Source: Paracidovorax wautersii (lineage in GTDB: Bacteria > Pseudomonadota > Gammaproteobacteria > Burkholderiales > Burkholderiaceae_C). From it: 64,000 nt of DNA. The stretch covers positions 468,757 through 532,756 of the forward strand of contig NZ_FONX01000002.1 of NCBI RefSeq assembly GCF_900113035.1, given 5' to 3'. This document shows, piece after piece, positions 9,775 through 16,915 of the stretch (position 1 is its first letter; each line of letters opens with the position of its first letter). A program made the translations under genes and the position numbers. The notes beneath the pieces were generated by a model, which was given only the letters and a program-made list of their open reading frames with translations, searched no databases and had not been told where the DNA came from.

Positions 9775-9936
9775 ATGCATAGCCCTGCTGCTGCAAGCCC
9801 GCCGCCCGATGGCGCTCCTTCCGCGCCGGCCGTTCCGGTGTCGCCCGAACACTCGGTGGCGGGCGAGGAGGATCCCGGCGCAGCATTGGACGTGCCACCC
9901 GCCCCGGTGCCGCCGCCGGCTCCCGGCAAGGATTGA
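9775..9936 (+). CDS. Small Pro/Ala-rich hypothetical protein
   Basis: 53 aa, about half Pro and Ala, no recognisable domain. I list it because GGAGG stands eight bases before the ATG. The composition is also what random high-GC DNA gives, so it may not be a gene. It lies between the DUF4148 gene and the convergent YeeE/YedE genes. The rest of 9614-9988 holds nothing I can identify. Confidence 0.35.
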   Translation: MHSPAAASPPPDGAPSAPAVPVSPEHSVAGEEDPGAALDVPPAPVPPPAPGKD

Positions 9937-9988
9937 CCGACCCGGCCGCAGCCTGCGCGCGGCTGCCGGCTTGGCTTTGCGCCTTCGC

Positions 9989-10438
9989 TCAGCTCCCGCG
10001 CCGCGCCTGTCGCTGCTGCTCCAGCAGCGAAAAGAGGCCCATGCCCGCCGCCATGGCCGCCACGAACCACCAGGCGCCCTCGTAGCCGGCCGCGGCGCCC
10101 ACCAGGGCCGGGCCCGGGCAGAAGCCCGCCAAGCCCCAGCCCGCGCCGAAGGCCAGGCTGCCCAGCAGCAGGCGGCGGTCCAGCGTGGTGCGCGTGGGCC
10201 ATTGCAGCGGCGCGTCCAGCAGGCTGCGCTTGCGCCGCCTCAGCAAGGCGAAGGCCGGGGCCGTGACGGCGATGGCGCCGCCCATCACCAGAGCGAGCGA
10301 CGGGTCCCAGGCGCCTGCCACGTCGAGAAAGCCCAGCACCTTGGCCGGGTCCGCCATGCCCGACAGCACCAGGCCCAGCCCGAAGATCAGGCCGGACAGC
10401 AGGGCGAAGCCCAGGCGGAGGAATGCGTTGGTGTTCAT
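9989..10438 (-). CDS. YeeE/YedE (DUF6691) membrane protein, second half-transporter
   Basis: 149 aa, about four membrane segments, with the conserved GLAGFCPGPAL Cys motif of the YeeE/YedE sulfur-transport family. Paired YeeE/YedE half-proteins (PmpA/PmpB type) occur with BigR-type regulators and persulfide dioxygenases and are thought to move reduced sulfur compounds across the inner membrane. It follows the first half-protein with three bases between. Confidence 0.85.
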   Translation of the reverse strand: MNTNAFLRLGFALLSGLIFGLGLVLSGMADPAKVLGFLDVAGAWDPSLALVMGGAIAVTAPAFALLRRRKRSLLDAPLQWPTRTTLDRRLLLGSLAFGAGWGLAGFCPGPALVGAAAGYEGAWWFVAAMAAGMGLFSLLEQQRQARRGS

Positions 10439-10441
10439 GGA

Positions 10442-10894
10442 TCAGCCTCCCCAGCCAGGAATGGCGAGCACGTGCCGCAGGGCATAGACCGTCAGAAAGC
10501 CCGCCGCCATGAAGGCGGCGGTGGCCGCCAGCGACCGCGGCGAGCCGCGCGAGAGGCCGCACACGCCGTGGCCGCTGGTGCAGCCTGCGGCATAGCGCGT
10601 GCCCAGCCCCACCAGCAGCCCGGCCACGATCAGCGCAGGCGTGCCCACGGTGATGGTGGCGGGCGGCAGCGCGCCGGCCAGGCGCCAGAGCGGCACGGCC
10701 AGCAGCAGCCCGGCGATGAAGAGCCCGCGCCAGAGCCGGTCGCCCGCCGCGCTGCGCCCCAGCAGGCCGCCCATCACGCCGCTGATGCCGGCGATGCGCC
10801 CGTTGAAGGCCATGAAGAGCACGGCGGCCAGGCCGATGAGCACGCCGCCGGCGAGCGACCGCCAGGGGGTGAAGTGTGTCCAGTCGATGGTCAT
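10442..10894 (-). CDS. YeeE/YedE membrane protein, first half-transporter
   Basis: 150 aa, several membrane segments, with the family signature [13 protein letters not shown] containing two Cys, the residues expected to handle thiosulfate or persulfide sulfur. The start ATG overlaps the stop of the ArsR repressor gene by four bases, so the three genes form one unit: repressor, then two transport halves. Confidence 0.87.
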   Translation of the reverse strand: MTIDWTHFTPWRSLAGGVLIGLAAVLFMAFNGRIAGISGVMGGLLGRSAAGDRLWRGLFIAGLLLAVPLWRLAGALPPATITVGTPALIVAGLLVGLGTRYAAGCTSGHGVCGLSRGSPRSLAATAAFMAAGFLTVYALRHVLAIPGWGG

Positions 10895-11277
10895 GGTGCG
10901 AATTCCTCAGGGTGGGGGGATGCCGCAGGGCCGCAGAACGCCGCGTGCAGCGCCTGCATGACGGCCAGCACCTCGGCGCTGGCCAGCCGGTAATAGACGA
11001 ACTTGCCTTCGCGCCGCGTTGCCACCAGCCCCTCGTCGCGCAGCACGCCCAGCTGCTGCGACAGCGTGGGCTGCACGACGCCGGTCTGCGCCTGCAGCTC
11101 GCCCACATTGCGCTCTGCGCCGGCCTCGGCCAGCTGGCACAGCAGCAGCAGGCGGTCTTCGTTGGCCATGGCTTTGAGCAGGGCGCAGGCGCGGCCGGCC
11201 GAGGCGCGCAGCTGCTCCAGCGCCTCGGTGGACGGGGCCTGGGTCGTCATCGGGGGTGGCGGTGCGGTGCTTTCCAT
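10891..11277 (-). CDS. ArsR-family repressor, BigR/SqrR type (persulfide-responsive)
   Basis: 128 aa winged-helix repressor. The recognition helix lies near VVQPTLSQQLGVL (residues 67-79) and the wing near REGKFVYYRL. Two Cys, Cys47 (LLLLC) and Cys115 (AAFC), sit where BigR and SqrR have the pair that forms a disulfide or polysulfide bridge. A third, Cys31, is extra. An internal Met10 could be the true start. It is divergent from the persulfide dioxygenase, with an AT-rich dyad between. The function as a sulfide/persulfide sensor is inferred from the Cys pair and neighbours. Confidence 0.87.
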   Translation of the reverse strand: MESTAPPPPMTTQAPSTEALEQLRASAGRACALLKAMANEDRLLLLCQLAEAGAERNVGELQAQTGVVQPTLSQQLGVLRDEGLVATRREGKFVYYRLASAEVLAVMQALHAAFCGPAASPHPEEFAP

Positions 11278-11290
11278 GCGATCATTATAT

Positions 11291-11305
11291 TGAAATATAT
11301 ATTCA
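11291..11305. promoter_or_regulatory. Candidate BigR-type operator
   Basis: TGAA-ATATATA-TTCA, a dyad with four-base arms in a markedly AT-rich island (11281-11310) within very GC-rich DNA. It lies 14 bp from the repressor start and 56 bp from the dioxygenase start. AT-rich imperfect dyads are typical of BigR/SqrR sites. Confidence 0.55.
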
Positions 11306-11360
11306 TTGTTTGCATATCGTTATCGCGTCCATGCGCTTGCCATCGGCCAGGAGATCCGTC

Positions 11361-12281
11361 ATGACCCACAGCCCCACCCCCGCCGCCACGGCCGAATCGC
11401 CCGCCGCCCAGGTGCACGCCTTCTTCGATCCCGCCACCTCGACCGTCACCTACGTGCTGTTCGAGGGCGCGGGCGGCGCCTGCGCGGTGATCGACCCGGT
11501 GCTGGACTACGACGCCAAGTCCGGGCGCACCGCCACCGCGTCGGCCGACCAGGTGATCGCCTTCATCCAGGCGCAGGGGCTGCAGGTGCAGTGGCTGCTC
11601 GAAACCCATGCCCATGCCGACCATCTCTCCGCCGCGCACTACCTGCACGGCAAGCTGGGCGGCACCATCGCCATCGGCTCGGCCATCCGCACCGTGCAGG
11701 GCGTGTTCGGCCGGCTCTTCCATCTGGCCGAGCCCGGGTTCCGTGCCGACGGCGCGCAGTTCGGCCACCTGTTCGAGCCCGACGAGCGGTTCCATGTCGG
11801 CGCCCTGCGCCTGCGGGCGATGCACGTGCCCGGCCACACGCCGGCCGACATGGCCTATGTGCTGGAAGACGCGTCGGGCACGGCGCAGATGGCTTTCGTG
11901 GGCGACACGCTGTTCATGCCCGACGTCGGTAGCGCGCGCTGCGACTTTCCCGGTGGCGACGCGCGCACGCTCTATGCGTCGGTGCGCCGCCTGCTGGCCC
12001 TGCCCGCCGCCACGCGCCTCTTCATGTGCCACGACTACCCGCCCGAGGGCCGCGCCCCGCAGTGGGAAACCACCGTGGCCGCGCAGCGCGAGCGCAACAT
12101 CCACCTGCGCGACGGCATCGACGAGGCCGCGTTCGTCGCCCTGCGCGAGCGGCGCGACGCCACGCTGGACATGCCGGTGCTGATCCTGCCGTCCATCCAG
12201 GTCAACATCCGCGCGGGCGAGCTGCCGCCGCCCGAGGCGAACGGCACGCGCTACCTCAAGATCCCGCTCGACGCGCTGTAG
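11361..12281 (+). CDS. Persulfide dioxygenase, metallo-beta-lactamase fold (Blh/ETHE1-like)
   Basis: 306 aa. It oxidises glutathione persulfide to sulfite and glutathione in sulfide detoxification. Iron-binding motif THAHADH (His83, His85, Asp87, His88), then GHTPADMAY, GDTLFMPDVG and CHDY. No rhodanese domain is present. I start at 11361 because AGGAG lies seven bases upstream; the longer reading frame has no ribosome site. It is divergent from the BigR-type repressor, the usual arrangement for this pathway. Confidence 0.9.
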   Translation: MTHSPTPAATAESPAAQVHAFFDPATSTVTYVLFEGAGGACAVIDPVLDYDAKSGRTATASADQVIAFIQAQGLQVQWLLETHAHADHLSAAHYLHGKLGGTIAIGSAIRTVQGVFGRLFHLAEPGFRADGAQFGHLFEPDERFHVGALRLRAMHVPGHTPADMAYVLEDASGTAQMAFVGDTLFMPDVGSARCDFPGGDARTLYASVRRLLALPAATRLFMCHDYPPEGRAPQWETTVAAQRERNIHLRDGIDEAAFVALRERRDATLDMPVLILPSIQVNIRAGELPPPEANGTRYLKIPLDAL

Positions 12282-12326
12282 GCGCAGGCCCTCCAGGGGG
12301 TGGCCGCCGCCGCAAGCGGCCCGGGC

Positions 12327-13277
12327 TCAGCCGGCCGATGGCATCGGAGCCGCCAGCGCGCTGCCATCCAGCCGCTCGCAATGCGCGACGAAGCGCTGCA
12401 GCGGGTCCGACAGGCGCTTCTGGCGATGGTGGACCAGGTAGAAGCGGCGCTTGAGCCGGGGCAGCGTGGTGTGCAGCACCGCCAGGCGGCCCAGCGTCAC
12501 CAGATCCTGCACCGCGCACCAGGGCAGGCAGGCCAGCCCCAGGCCGGCGGCCGCGGCCTGCTTGATGGCCTCGGTGCTGCCGGGCTGCAGGTCGCCCTGC
12601 AGATGGTGCAGATGCGGCAGCAGGGCGTGCTCCACCGCTTCGCGCGTGCCCGAGCCGGGCTCGCGCAGCAGCCAGCGCGCCTGCCGCAGGGCCTTGAGCG
12701 GCACGCGCGCCTGCGGGCCATGGGCCTGCGCCAGCGGATGCGCCGGCGCGGCCACCACCACCAGCTCGTCCTCCAGCCAGGGAACGACCTGCAGCGCGGG
12801 CTCGTGGCAGGGCCCCTCGATCAGGCCCATGTCCACCTCCAGCCGGTCCACCGCTTCGGCGACCTCCCGCGTGTTGCCGATGACCACGTCCACCGCCGCG
12901 CCGGGCCAGGCCTTCAGGTAGCCGGCCACGAGCGCCGGCAGCACGTAGTTGCCGATCGTGGTGCTGGCGCCGATGCGCAGCCGCGTGGCCAGCGGCGCAT
13001 GGGCGCCGCCCGGGCCGCCCAGGCCGAACTGGCTTTCGATGGCCAGCGCGGCATCGAGCAGGGCCCGGGCCTGGGGCAGCAGGGCGCGGCCGCAGTCGTT
13101 GAGCAGCAGCCGCTTGCCGATGCGGTCGAAGAGCTGCGCCTGCAGCAGCGCCTCCAGCTCGTTCAGCGCGGCGCTGGTGGCCGACTGCGAGAGCGCCACG
13201 CGCTCGCCCGCCGCCGTGGTGCTGCCGGTATCGGCCACCGCCGTGAAGATCAGCAATTGACGCAGGGTGAGTCGCAT
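12327..13277 (-). CDS. LysR-family regulator (YeiE-like)
   Basis: 316 aa. N-terminal helix-turn-helix at about residues 18-40 (GSTTAAGERVALSQSATS), and an effector-binding domain from about residue 90 containing GASTTIGNYVLPAL, a segment shared by YeiE/CysB/CbbR-type LysR proteins. It is divergent from the YeiH-type transporter, as yeiE is from yeiH in enterobacteria, where YeiE has been linked to sulfite. It probably controls that gene. Confidence 0.9.
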   Translation of the reverse strand: MRLTLRQLLIFTAVADTGSTTAAGERVALSQSATSAALNELEALLQAQLFDRIGKRLLLNDCGRALLPQARALLDAALAIESQFGLGGPGGAHAPLATRLRIGASTTIGNYVLPALVAGYLKAWPGAAVDVVIGNTREVAEAVDRLEVDMGLIEGPCHEPALQVVPWLEDELVVVAAPAHPLAQAHGPQARVPLKALRQARWLLREPGSGTREAVEHALLPHLHHLQGDLQPGSTEAIKQAAAAGLGLACLPWCAVQDLVTLGRLAVLHTTLPRLKRRFYLVHHRQKRLSDPLQRFVAHCERLDGSALAAPMPSAG

Positions 13278-13291
13278 GTCGGCCCTTGTTG

Positions 13292-13325
13292 ATTACCTGT
13301 TTGGTAATTTGGTTATAGCTAAATT
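13292..13325. promoter_or_regulatory. Candidate LysR operator region
   Basis: Two dyads. The first is ATTACC-tgttt-GGTAAT (13292-13308), perfect six-base arms. The second is AATTT-N10-AAATT (13306-13325), overlapping the first by three bases. Both lie close to the LysR start and upstream of yeiH, where an autoregulating LysR protein would bind. Confidence 0.5.
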
Positions 13326-13402
13326 ATCCGTTTGTCAGATAGATGGCTGCGGTTCAAAGTTCTCCCATCGCGTCGGTGAGCGACGCGATGGAGAAAAAAA
13401 CT

Positions 13403-14566
13403 ATGCACACCGCCCCCTCCTCGGCTCCCGTCGCCACCTCCTTCGCGCACGCTCCGGTCCCCCTGGCCCGCTGGAGCGCCGCCCTGGCGCATTCGCTGCG
13501 CCAGGCCTTGCCGGGCCTGGCGCTCACGGGGGCGCTGGCGTTCGCATCCATCCACCTCGGCGAACTCGCGTGGTTCGCATCCCACGGCATCAGCGCGCTG
13601 ACCCTGGCCATCGTGCTGGGCATGCTGGTCGGCAACACCGTATATGCCCGCATGGGCGCGGTGGCCGGAGCGGGCGTGAATCTCTCCAAGGTCCGCCTGC
13701 TGCGCCTGGGTATCGTGCTCTACGGCCTGCGGCTGACCTTCCAGGACATCGGCCATGTCGGCTGGGCCGGCGTCGCCATCGATGCGGCCGTGTTGGGCAG
13801 CACCTTCGCGCTGGCGTGCTTTCTCGGCACCCGGGTGTTCGGGCTGGACCGCCGCACGGCGATGCTGATCGGCGCCGGCAGCTCCATCTGCGGCGCTGCG
13901 GCCGTGATGGCGGCCGAGCCCGTCGTGCGCGGCCGGGCGGAGCAGGTGACGGTCGCGGTCGCCACGGTGGTGGTGTTCGGCACGGTGTCGATCTTCCTCT
14001 ACCCGCTGCTCTACCAGTTCAACGCGCAGCACCATCTCATCGACCTCTCCGCCCAGGCCTACGGCGTCTTCGCGGGTTCCACGATCCACGAGGTCGCCCA
14101 GGTGGTGGCGGCCGGCCGCGCCGTCGGCGAGGCTTCTGCCGATACGGCCGTGATCGCCAAGATGGTCCGCGTGATGATGCTCGCGCCCTTCCTGGTCATC
14201 CTCTCGGCATGGCTGTCGCGCGATGCCGCGGCCCACGGCCGGCAAGGCGCTGCCGATGGTGCGGAGGGCGGCGGGAGCGCCCCGCAGCGCGGCGGCATCG
14301 CCATCCCCTGGTTCGCCCTGGGCTTCGTCGCGGTCGCTGGCCTGCATTCGCTGAACGTGCTGCCGGCCGCCGCCGTCGCCCACCTGACCGAGATCGACAC
14401 GGTGCTGCTGGCCATGGCCATGGCCGGCCTCGGGCTGACCACGCACGTCTCTGCCATCCGCCGCGCCGGCATCCGTCCGCTGGCGCTGGCGGCCACGCTG
14501 TTCGTGTGGCTGGTCTGCGGCGGGCTGGCCATCAACCTGGGCGTCGGCTGGCTGCTGCAGGGGTGA
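13403..14566 (+). CDS. YeiH family membrane protein (putative sulfate/sulfite exporter)
   Basis: 387 aa, about ten membrane segments. Family motifs GAGSSICGAAAV and GSTIHEVAQVVAAG are present. The family (UPF0324) is annotated as putative sulfate exporters; direct transport evidence is thin. I prefer the ATG at 13403, with GGAGA ending about eight bases upstream; ATGs at 13388 and 13343 are in frame alternatives with weaker ribosome sites. Divergent from the LysR regulator. With the persulfide dioxygenase nearby, whose product is sulfite, a role in exporting oxidised sulfur is reasonable but inferred. Confidence 0.85.
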   Translation: MHTAPSSAPVATSFAHAPVPLARWSAALAHSLRQALPGLALTGALAFASIHLGELAWFASHGISALTLAIVLGMLVGNTVYARMGAVAGAGVNLSKVRLLRLGIVLYGLRLTFQDIGHVGWAGVAIDAAVLGSTFALACFLGTRVFGLDRRTAMLIGAGSSICGAAAVMAAEPVVRGRAEQVTVAVATVVVFGTVSIFLYPLLYQFNAQHHLIDLSAQAYGVFAGSTIHEVAQVVAAGRAVGEASADTAVIAKMVRVMMLAPFLVILSAWLSRDAAAHGRQGAADGAEGGGSAPQRGGIAIPWFALGFVAVAGLHSLNVLPAAAVAHLTEIDTVLLAMAMAGLGLTTHVSAIRRAGIRPLALAATLFVWLVCGGLAINLGVGWLLQG

Positions 14567-14696
14567 GGGGCACGCGTCGTTGTCGCAACTTGTCGTACTA
14601 CCCTTACTGCCTGCGATGCCGCGCCTAGCCAGAACCGCTTCGCTGGGTTTTGATAGCCGCTCTTAGCAGGCTGCAATGCGTGTGAATGATCTTCCT

Positions 14697-14738
14697 GGCG
14701 GGCGGGCGGGCGGGCGGGCGGGCGGGCGGGCGGGCGGG
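14697..14738. repeat. GGGC tandem tetranucleotide repeat, about ten copies
   Basis: Roughly ten uninterrupted copies of GGCG/GGGC, the longest simple repeat in the window. It lies in the 425-bp stretch between yeiH and the Fic gene. It could vary in copy number by slippage. No promoter is placed convincingly across it. Confidence 0.9.
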
Positions 14739-14843
14739 TGGAGCAGGGCACGCCTTGGCATGGAATTCGGCCTCTTCTTCTCCATGAAAGCCAGACCGTG
14801 GCTTATCGATAAAATCCAAAACCTGACCTCGCAACACTACCGC

Positions 14844-15008
14844 ATGCCCAAGACCACCGTACCCCCACGCAAGGCCCCTAGCCGCCAAGCGGTGCTGCGG
14901 TCTGTGGCCAGCTCCACCGCCGTCGAAACCGGCCACAGCGTCGTCCTGCTGGAGCGCCGGCTACAGCAGCCTGTGGTGAGGTTTCCCCGCGTCAAGCTGG
15001 CCCGCTGA
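14844..15008 (+). CDS. Small basic hypothetical protein, convergent with the Fic gene
   Basis: 54 aa, basic, N-terminus rich in Pro, Arg and Lys, central helix-like part RQAVLRSVASSTAVETG. The STAVET stretch is close to, but not a match for, the S/TxxxEG/N motif of Fic inhibitors. No ribosome site is visible. It overlaps the 3' end of the Fic gene by 17 bp on the opposite strand, which is not the usual order for an antitoxin. Function unknown; coding status uncertain. I see nothing else between 14567 and 14991 apart from the GGGC repeat. Confidence 0.35.
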   Translation: MPKTTVPPRKAPSRQAVLRSVASSTAVETGHSVVLLERRLQQPVVRFPRVKLAR

Positions 15009-15636
15009 GGTCGCCAGCGCTTGCGGCCATGGCCTGGGCCACAAGCCGCTCCATGGGACCGTAGTTTTCGGAGAAGCCGGCGTGGATCGCACCGATGTAG
15101 GCCGTCTTGTGTTGCTCCCAGCCGCTGTAGTCCAGCGGCTCATGGCCGGCCTGCACTGCCATCACATCGGCGAGCAGGCGGGACAGGCGCCCATTGCCCT
15201 CGCGAAACGGGTGAATCAAGATCAGTTCCACATGCGTCACGGCGATGGCGCTCACCAGCACGTCCGGGGCCAGGTGGTTGCAGGGCGTCCATCTCCTGAG
15301 GCACTTCCGTTCGAAATCCTTCAGCAAGCCTGGAAGCAGCCCTGCGGTGGCGAACTGAAAGCCGCCCTTGCCAAGGTTGACTGAGCGCTCCTGCCCTGCC
15401 CAGAGATAGACGTTGCCCAGCCACATTCGGTGCCAGCGCTTGAGGTCGTCCACCGTTAGCTGGCGATTCGGCAGATTCTGCAGAAGCACCTCTTCGTACA
15501 AATCGCCCAGGAGCTGCAATTCAAGCTCGTCCATGTCATCTACGGACTTGATGCCAACCAGGTTGCGCAGCACCTGCTCATTCGAGCCCGGTTCGAACTC
15601 GCCCTCGGCTCCGCTGGTGTGATAGCGGCTGGTCAT
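14992..15636 (-). CDS. Fic-domain protein (probable AMP-transferase)
   Basis: 214 aa. It carries the full catalytic motif HPFREGNGRLSR near residue 150, as in Fic enzymes that transfer AMP or other phosphate groups to target proteins. N-terminal FEPGSNEQVLRNLVGI is typical of one compact subgroup. TSGAEG near residue 6 fits the inhibitory S/TxxxEG pattern of self-inhibited (class II) Fic proteins, but one short match is weak. I start at the ATG at 15636; the frame is open upstream without further homology. It lies downstream of the host xth 3' end on the same strand. The target is unknown. Confidence 0.85.
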   Translation of the reverse strand: MTSRYHTSGAEGEFEPGSNEQVLRNLVGIKSVDDMDELELQLLGDLYEEVLLQNLPNRQLTVDDLKRWHRMWLGNVYLWAGQERSVNLGKGGFQFATAGLLPGLLKDFERKCLRRWTPCNHLAPDVLVSAIAVTHVELILIHPFREGNGRLSRLLADVMAVQAGHEPLDYSGWEQHKTAYIGAIHAGFSENYGPMERLVAQAMAASAGDLSGPA

Positions 15637-15793
15637 CGTTCTGCTGTTCAGACGTCGTGCCCTGCAAATGGGCCTGGAAGATGACTGGCTTCCCGGAACT
15701 CGCCCCAAGTCTTCGAGCGGCACTCGTTAAGCATGTGTCGAAGGTCTTTCTGGGGAGCCATGGGGCGAGCGCCAGCTGCTTGGGTGGGCGTGT

Positions 15794-15907
15794 TCAGAGG
15801 GTGAAGTCGTATTCCACCGTGATCGGAGCGTGGTCCGAGAACTTCACGTCCTTGTAGATGTTCTCGCTGCGCGCCAGCGCGGCGATGGCCGGCGTCGCCA
15901 GGTGGTA
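15794..15907 (-). pseudogene. xth: 3' fragment of host exodeoxyribonuclease III gene
   Basis: Encodes the last 37 residues of the host exonuclease III, YHLATPAIAAL through FSDHAPITVEYDF and stop, including the catalytic His of the FSDHAP motif. It is cut at its 5' side by the integrated element at TA 15906-15907. Joined across the element to the 5' piece ending at 24117, it restores an uninterrupted 271-aa protein (WRLD followed by YHLATP). Confidence 0.93.
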
Positions 15908-15927
15908 GATGGTGCGGCAAAAAACCC
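15906..15927. other. attL junction of the integrated element
   Basis: Core dinucleotide TA at 15906-15907. To the left is host xth (CCAGGTGG); to the right is the element arm GATGGTGCGG then CAAAAAACCC (15908-15927). The arm is the inverse of the attR arm with 18 of 20 identical bases. Confidence 0.9.
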
Positions 15928-16003
15928 ACTATCGGTAGGGCATCAGCAGCAAAACTTTGTGCAACAGGCCCAAAGAATACGACCGTAATGTTATGATTGC
16001 GGC

Positions 16004-16546
16004 ATGCTCGAAACTGGACTCCATCGCCCCAAGCAACCGCAGGTAGTCAGAGAGCGGCTGCTGGCCGCATGTGTGGAGTTACTGTCCGAAGGCGTTCCAC
16101 TTTCCATCGGCGAGGTGGCCTCTCTGGCGGGTGTGACCAAAGGAGCCGTGCAACACCACTTCGGCACCCGTGAAGCATTACTGATGGCTCTATACGACGA
16201 GCTTGAACTGCATTTCGTTGCTCAGGTTCAGACGGCCGGGGTTGGTCTGTCGGCAGCGGGCGCGTACGTCGCCGCGACCGTGAAAGCTCAAACCGACGAT
16301 GAATTGGCTCGTCGCTGGCGTGCGCTGCTTGTTGCCTGCGTCATCGACCGTGCTTTGGCAACCAGATGGAACCGCTGGGTGCAAGCAGACAGAAAAAACG
16401 ACGGTGCTGGTGTCAATGGAAAGCTAGTAGCACGTCTTGCGGCAGATGGCCTTTGGCTGTCGGACATGCTGGGTACCTACCAGCTATCGGAAGCAGAGCG
16501 CGAAGCCCTTGGGGCGGAACTTCTTCAACTAACGGAAGGAAACTGA
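16004..16546 (+). CDS. TetR-family regulator of the adjacent exporter
   Basis: 180 aa. N-terminal helix-turn-helix at about residues 15-60 (SIGEVASLAGVTKGAVQHHFGTREALL), then a ligand-binding C-terminal half with WRALLVACVID. One base separates its stop from the EmrE-like gene, so the two form an operon and the regulator probably represses it in the absence of substrate. The 76 bp between attL and the start must hold the promoter; I could not place -35 and -10 boxes with confidence. Confidence 0.9.
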   Translation: MLETGLHRPKQPQVVRERLLAACVELLSEGVPLSIGEVASLAGVTKGAVQHHFGTREALLMALYDELELHFVAQVQTAGVGLSAAGAYVAATVKAQTDDELARRWRALLVACVIDRALATRWNRWVQADRKNDGAGVNGKLVARLAADGLWLSDMLGTYQLSEAEREALGAELLQLTEGN

Positions 16547-16547
16547 A

Positions 16548-16880
16548 ATGAACTCGTACGTATTTCTCGGCGGTGCCATCGCTCTGGAAGTGGTTGGCAC
16601 GACCTTCATGAAAACATCGGAGGGCTTTACCCGGCTGTGGCCCAGTGTGGCCGCCGTGGTGTCTTACGCTGTGTGCTTCTACCTGCTCTCGCAGACATTG
16701 AAGGAGATTCCGACCGGCATCGCCTACGCGATTTGGTCAGGATGCGGCATCGTGCTCATCTCCCTCATTGCTTGGCTGCTTCACGGTCAAAAACTCGACC
16801 TTGCGGCGATTGCTGGCATCGGCCTGATCGTCGCTGGTGTCATCGTTCTCAACCTCTTCTCCAAAAGCGCTGCACACTGA
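16548..16880 (+). CDS. Small multidrug resistance exporter (EmrE/Qac-like)
   Basis: 110 aa, the same length as EmrE, with four membrane segments. The proton/substrate carboxylate Glu14 is present, as are Tyr40 and Trp63 (AIWSG), the binding-site residues of EmrE. The likely substrates are quaternary ammonium and other lipophilic cations; a guanidinium exporter is less likely because the motifs follow EmrE rather than Gdx. GGAAGG precedes the ATG. It is accessory cargo of the element, co-transcribed with tetR. Confidence 0.9.
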   Translation: MNSYVFLGGAIALEVVGTTFMKTSEGFTRLWPSVAAVVSYAVCFYLLSQTLKEIPTGIAYAIWSGCGIVLISLIAWLLHGQKLDLAAIAGIGLIVAGVIVLNLFSKSAAH

Positions 16881-16915
16881 GTGCGACCTGGAACGTGGGA
16901 AGGGTGTCGGTCGGC

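Noticed and set aside
16004..16880. Class 1 integron remnant around the Qac-like gene
   Set aside because: No integron integrase, attC-like site or sul1 fragment; the exporter has its own TetR gene.
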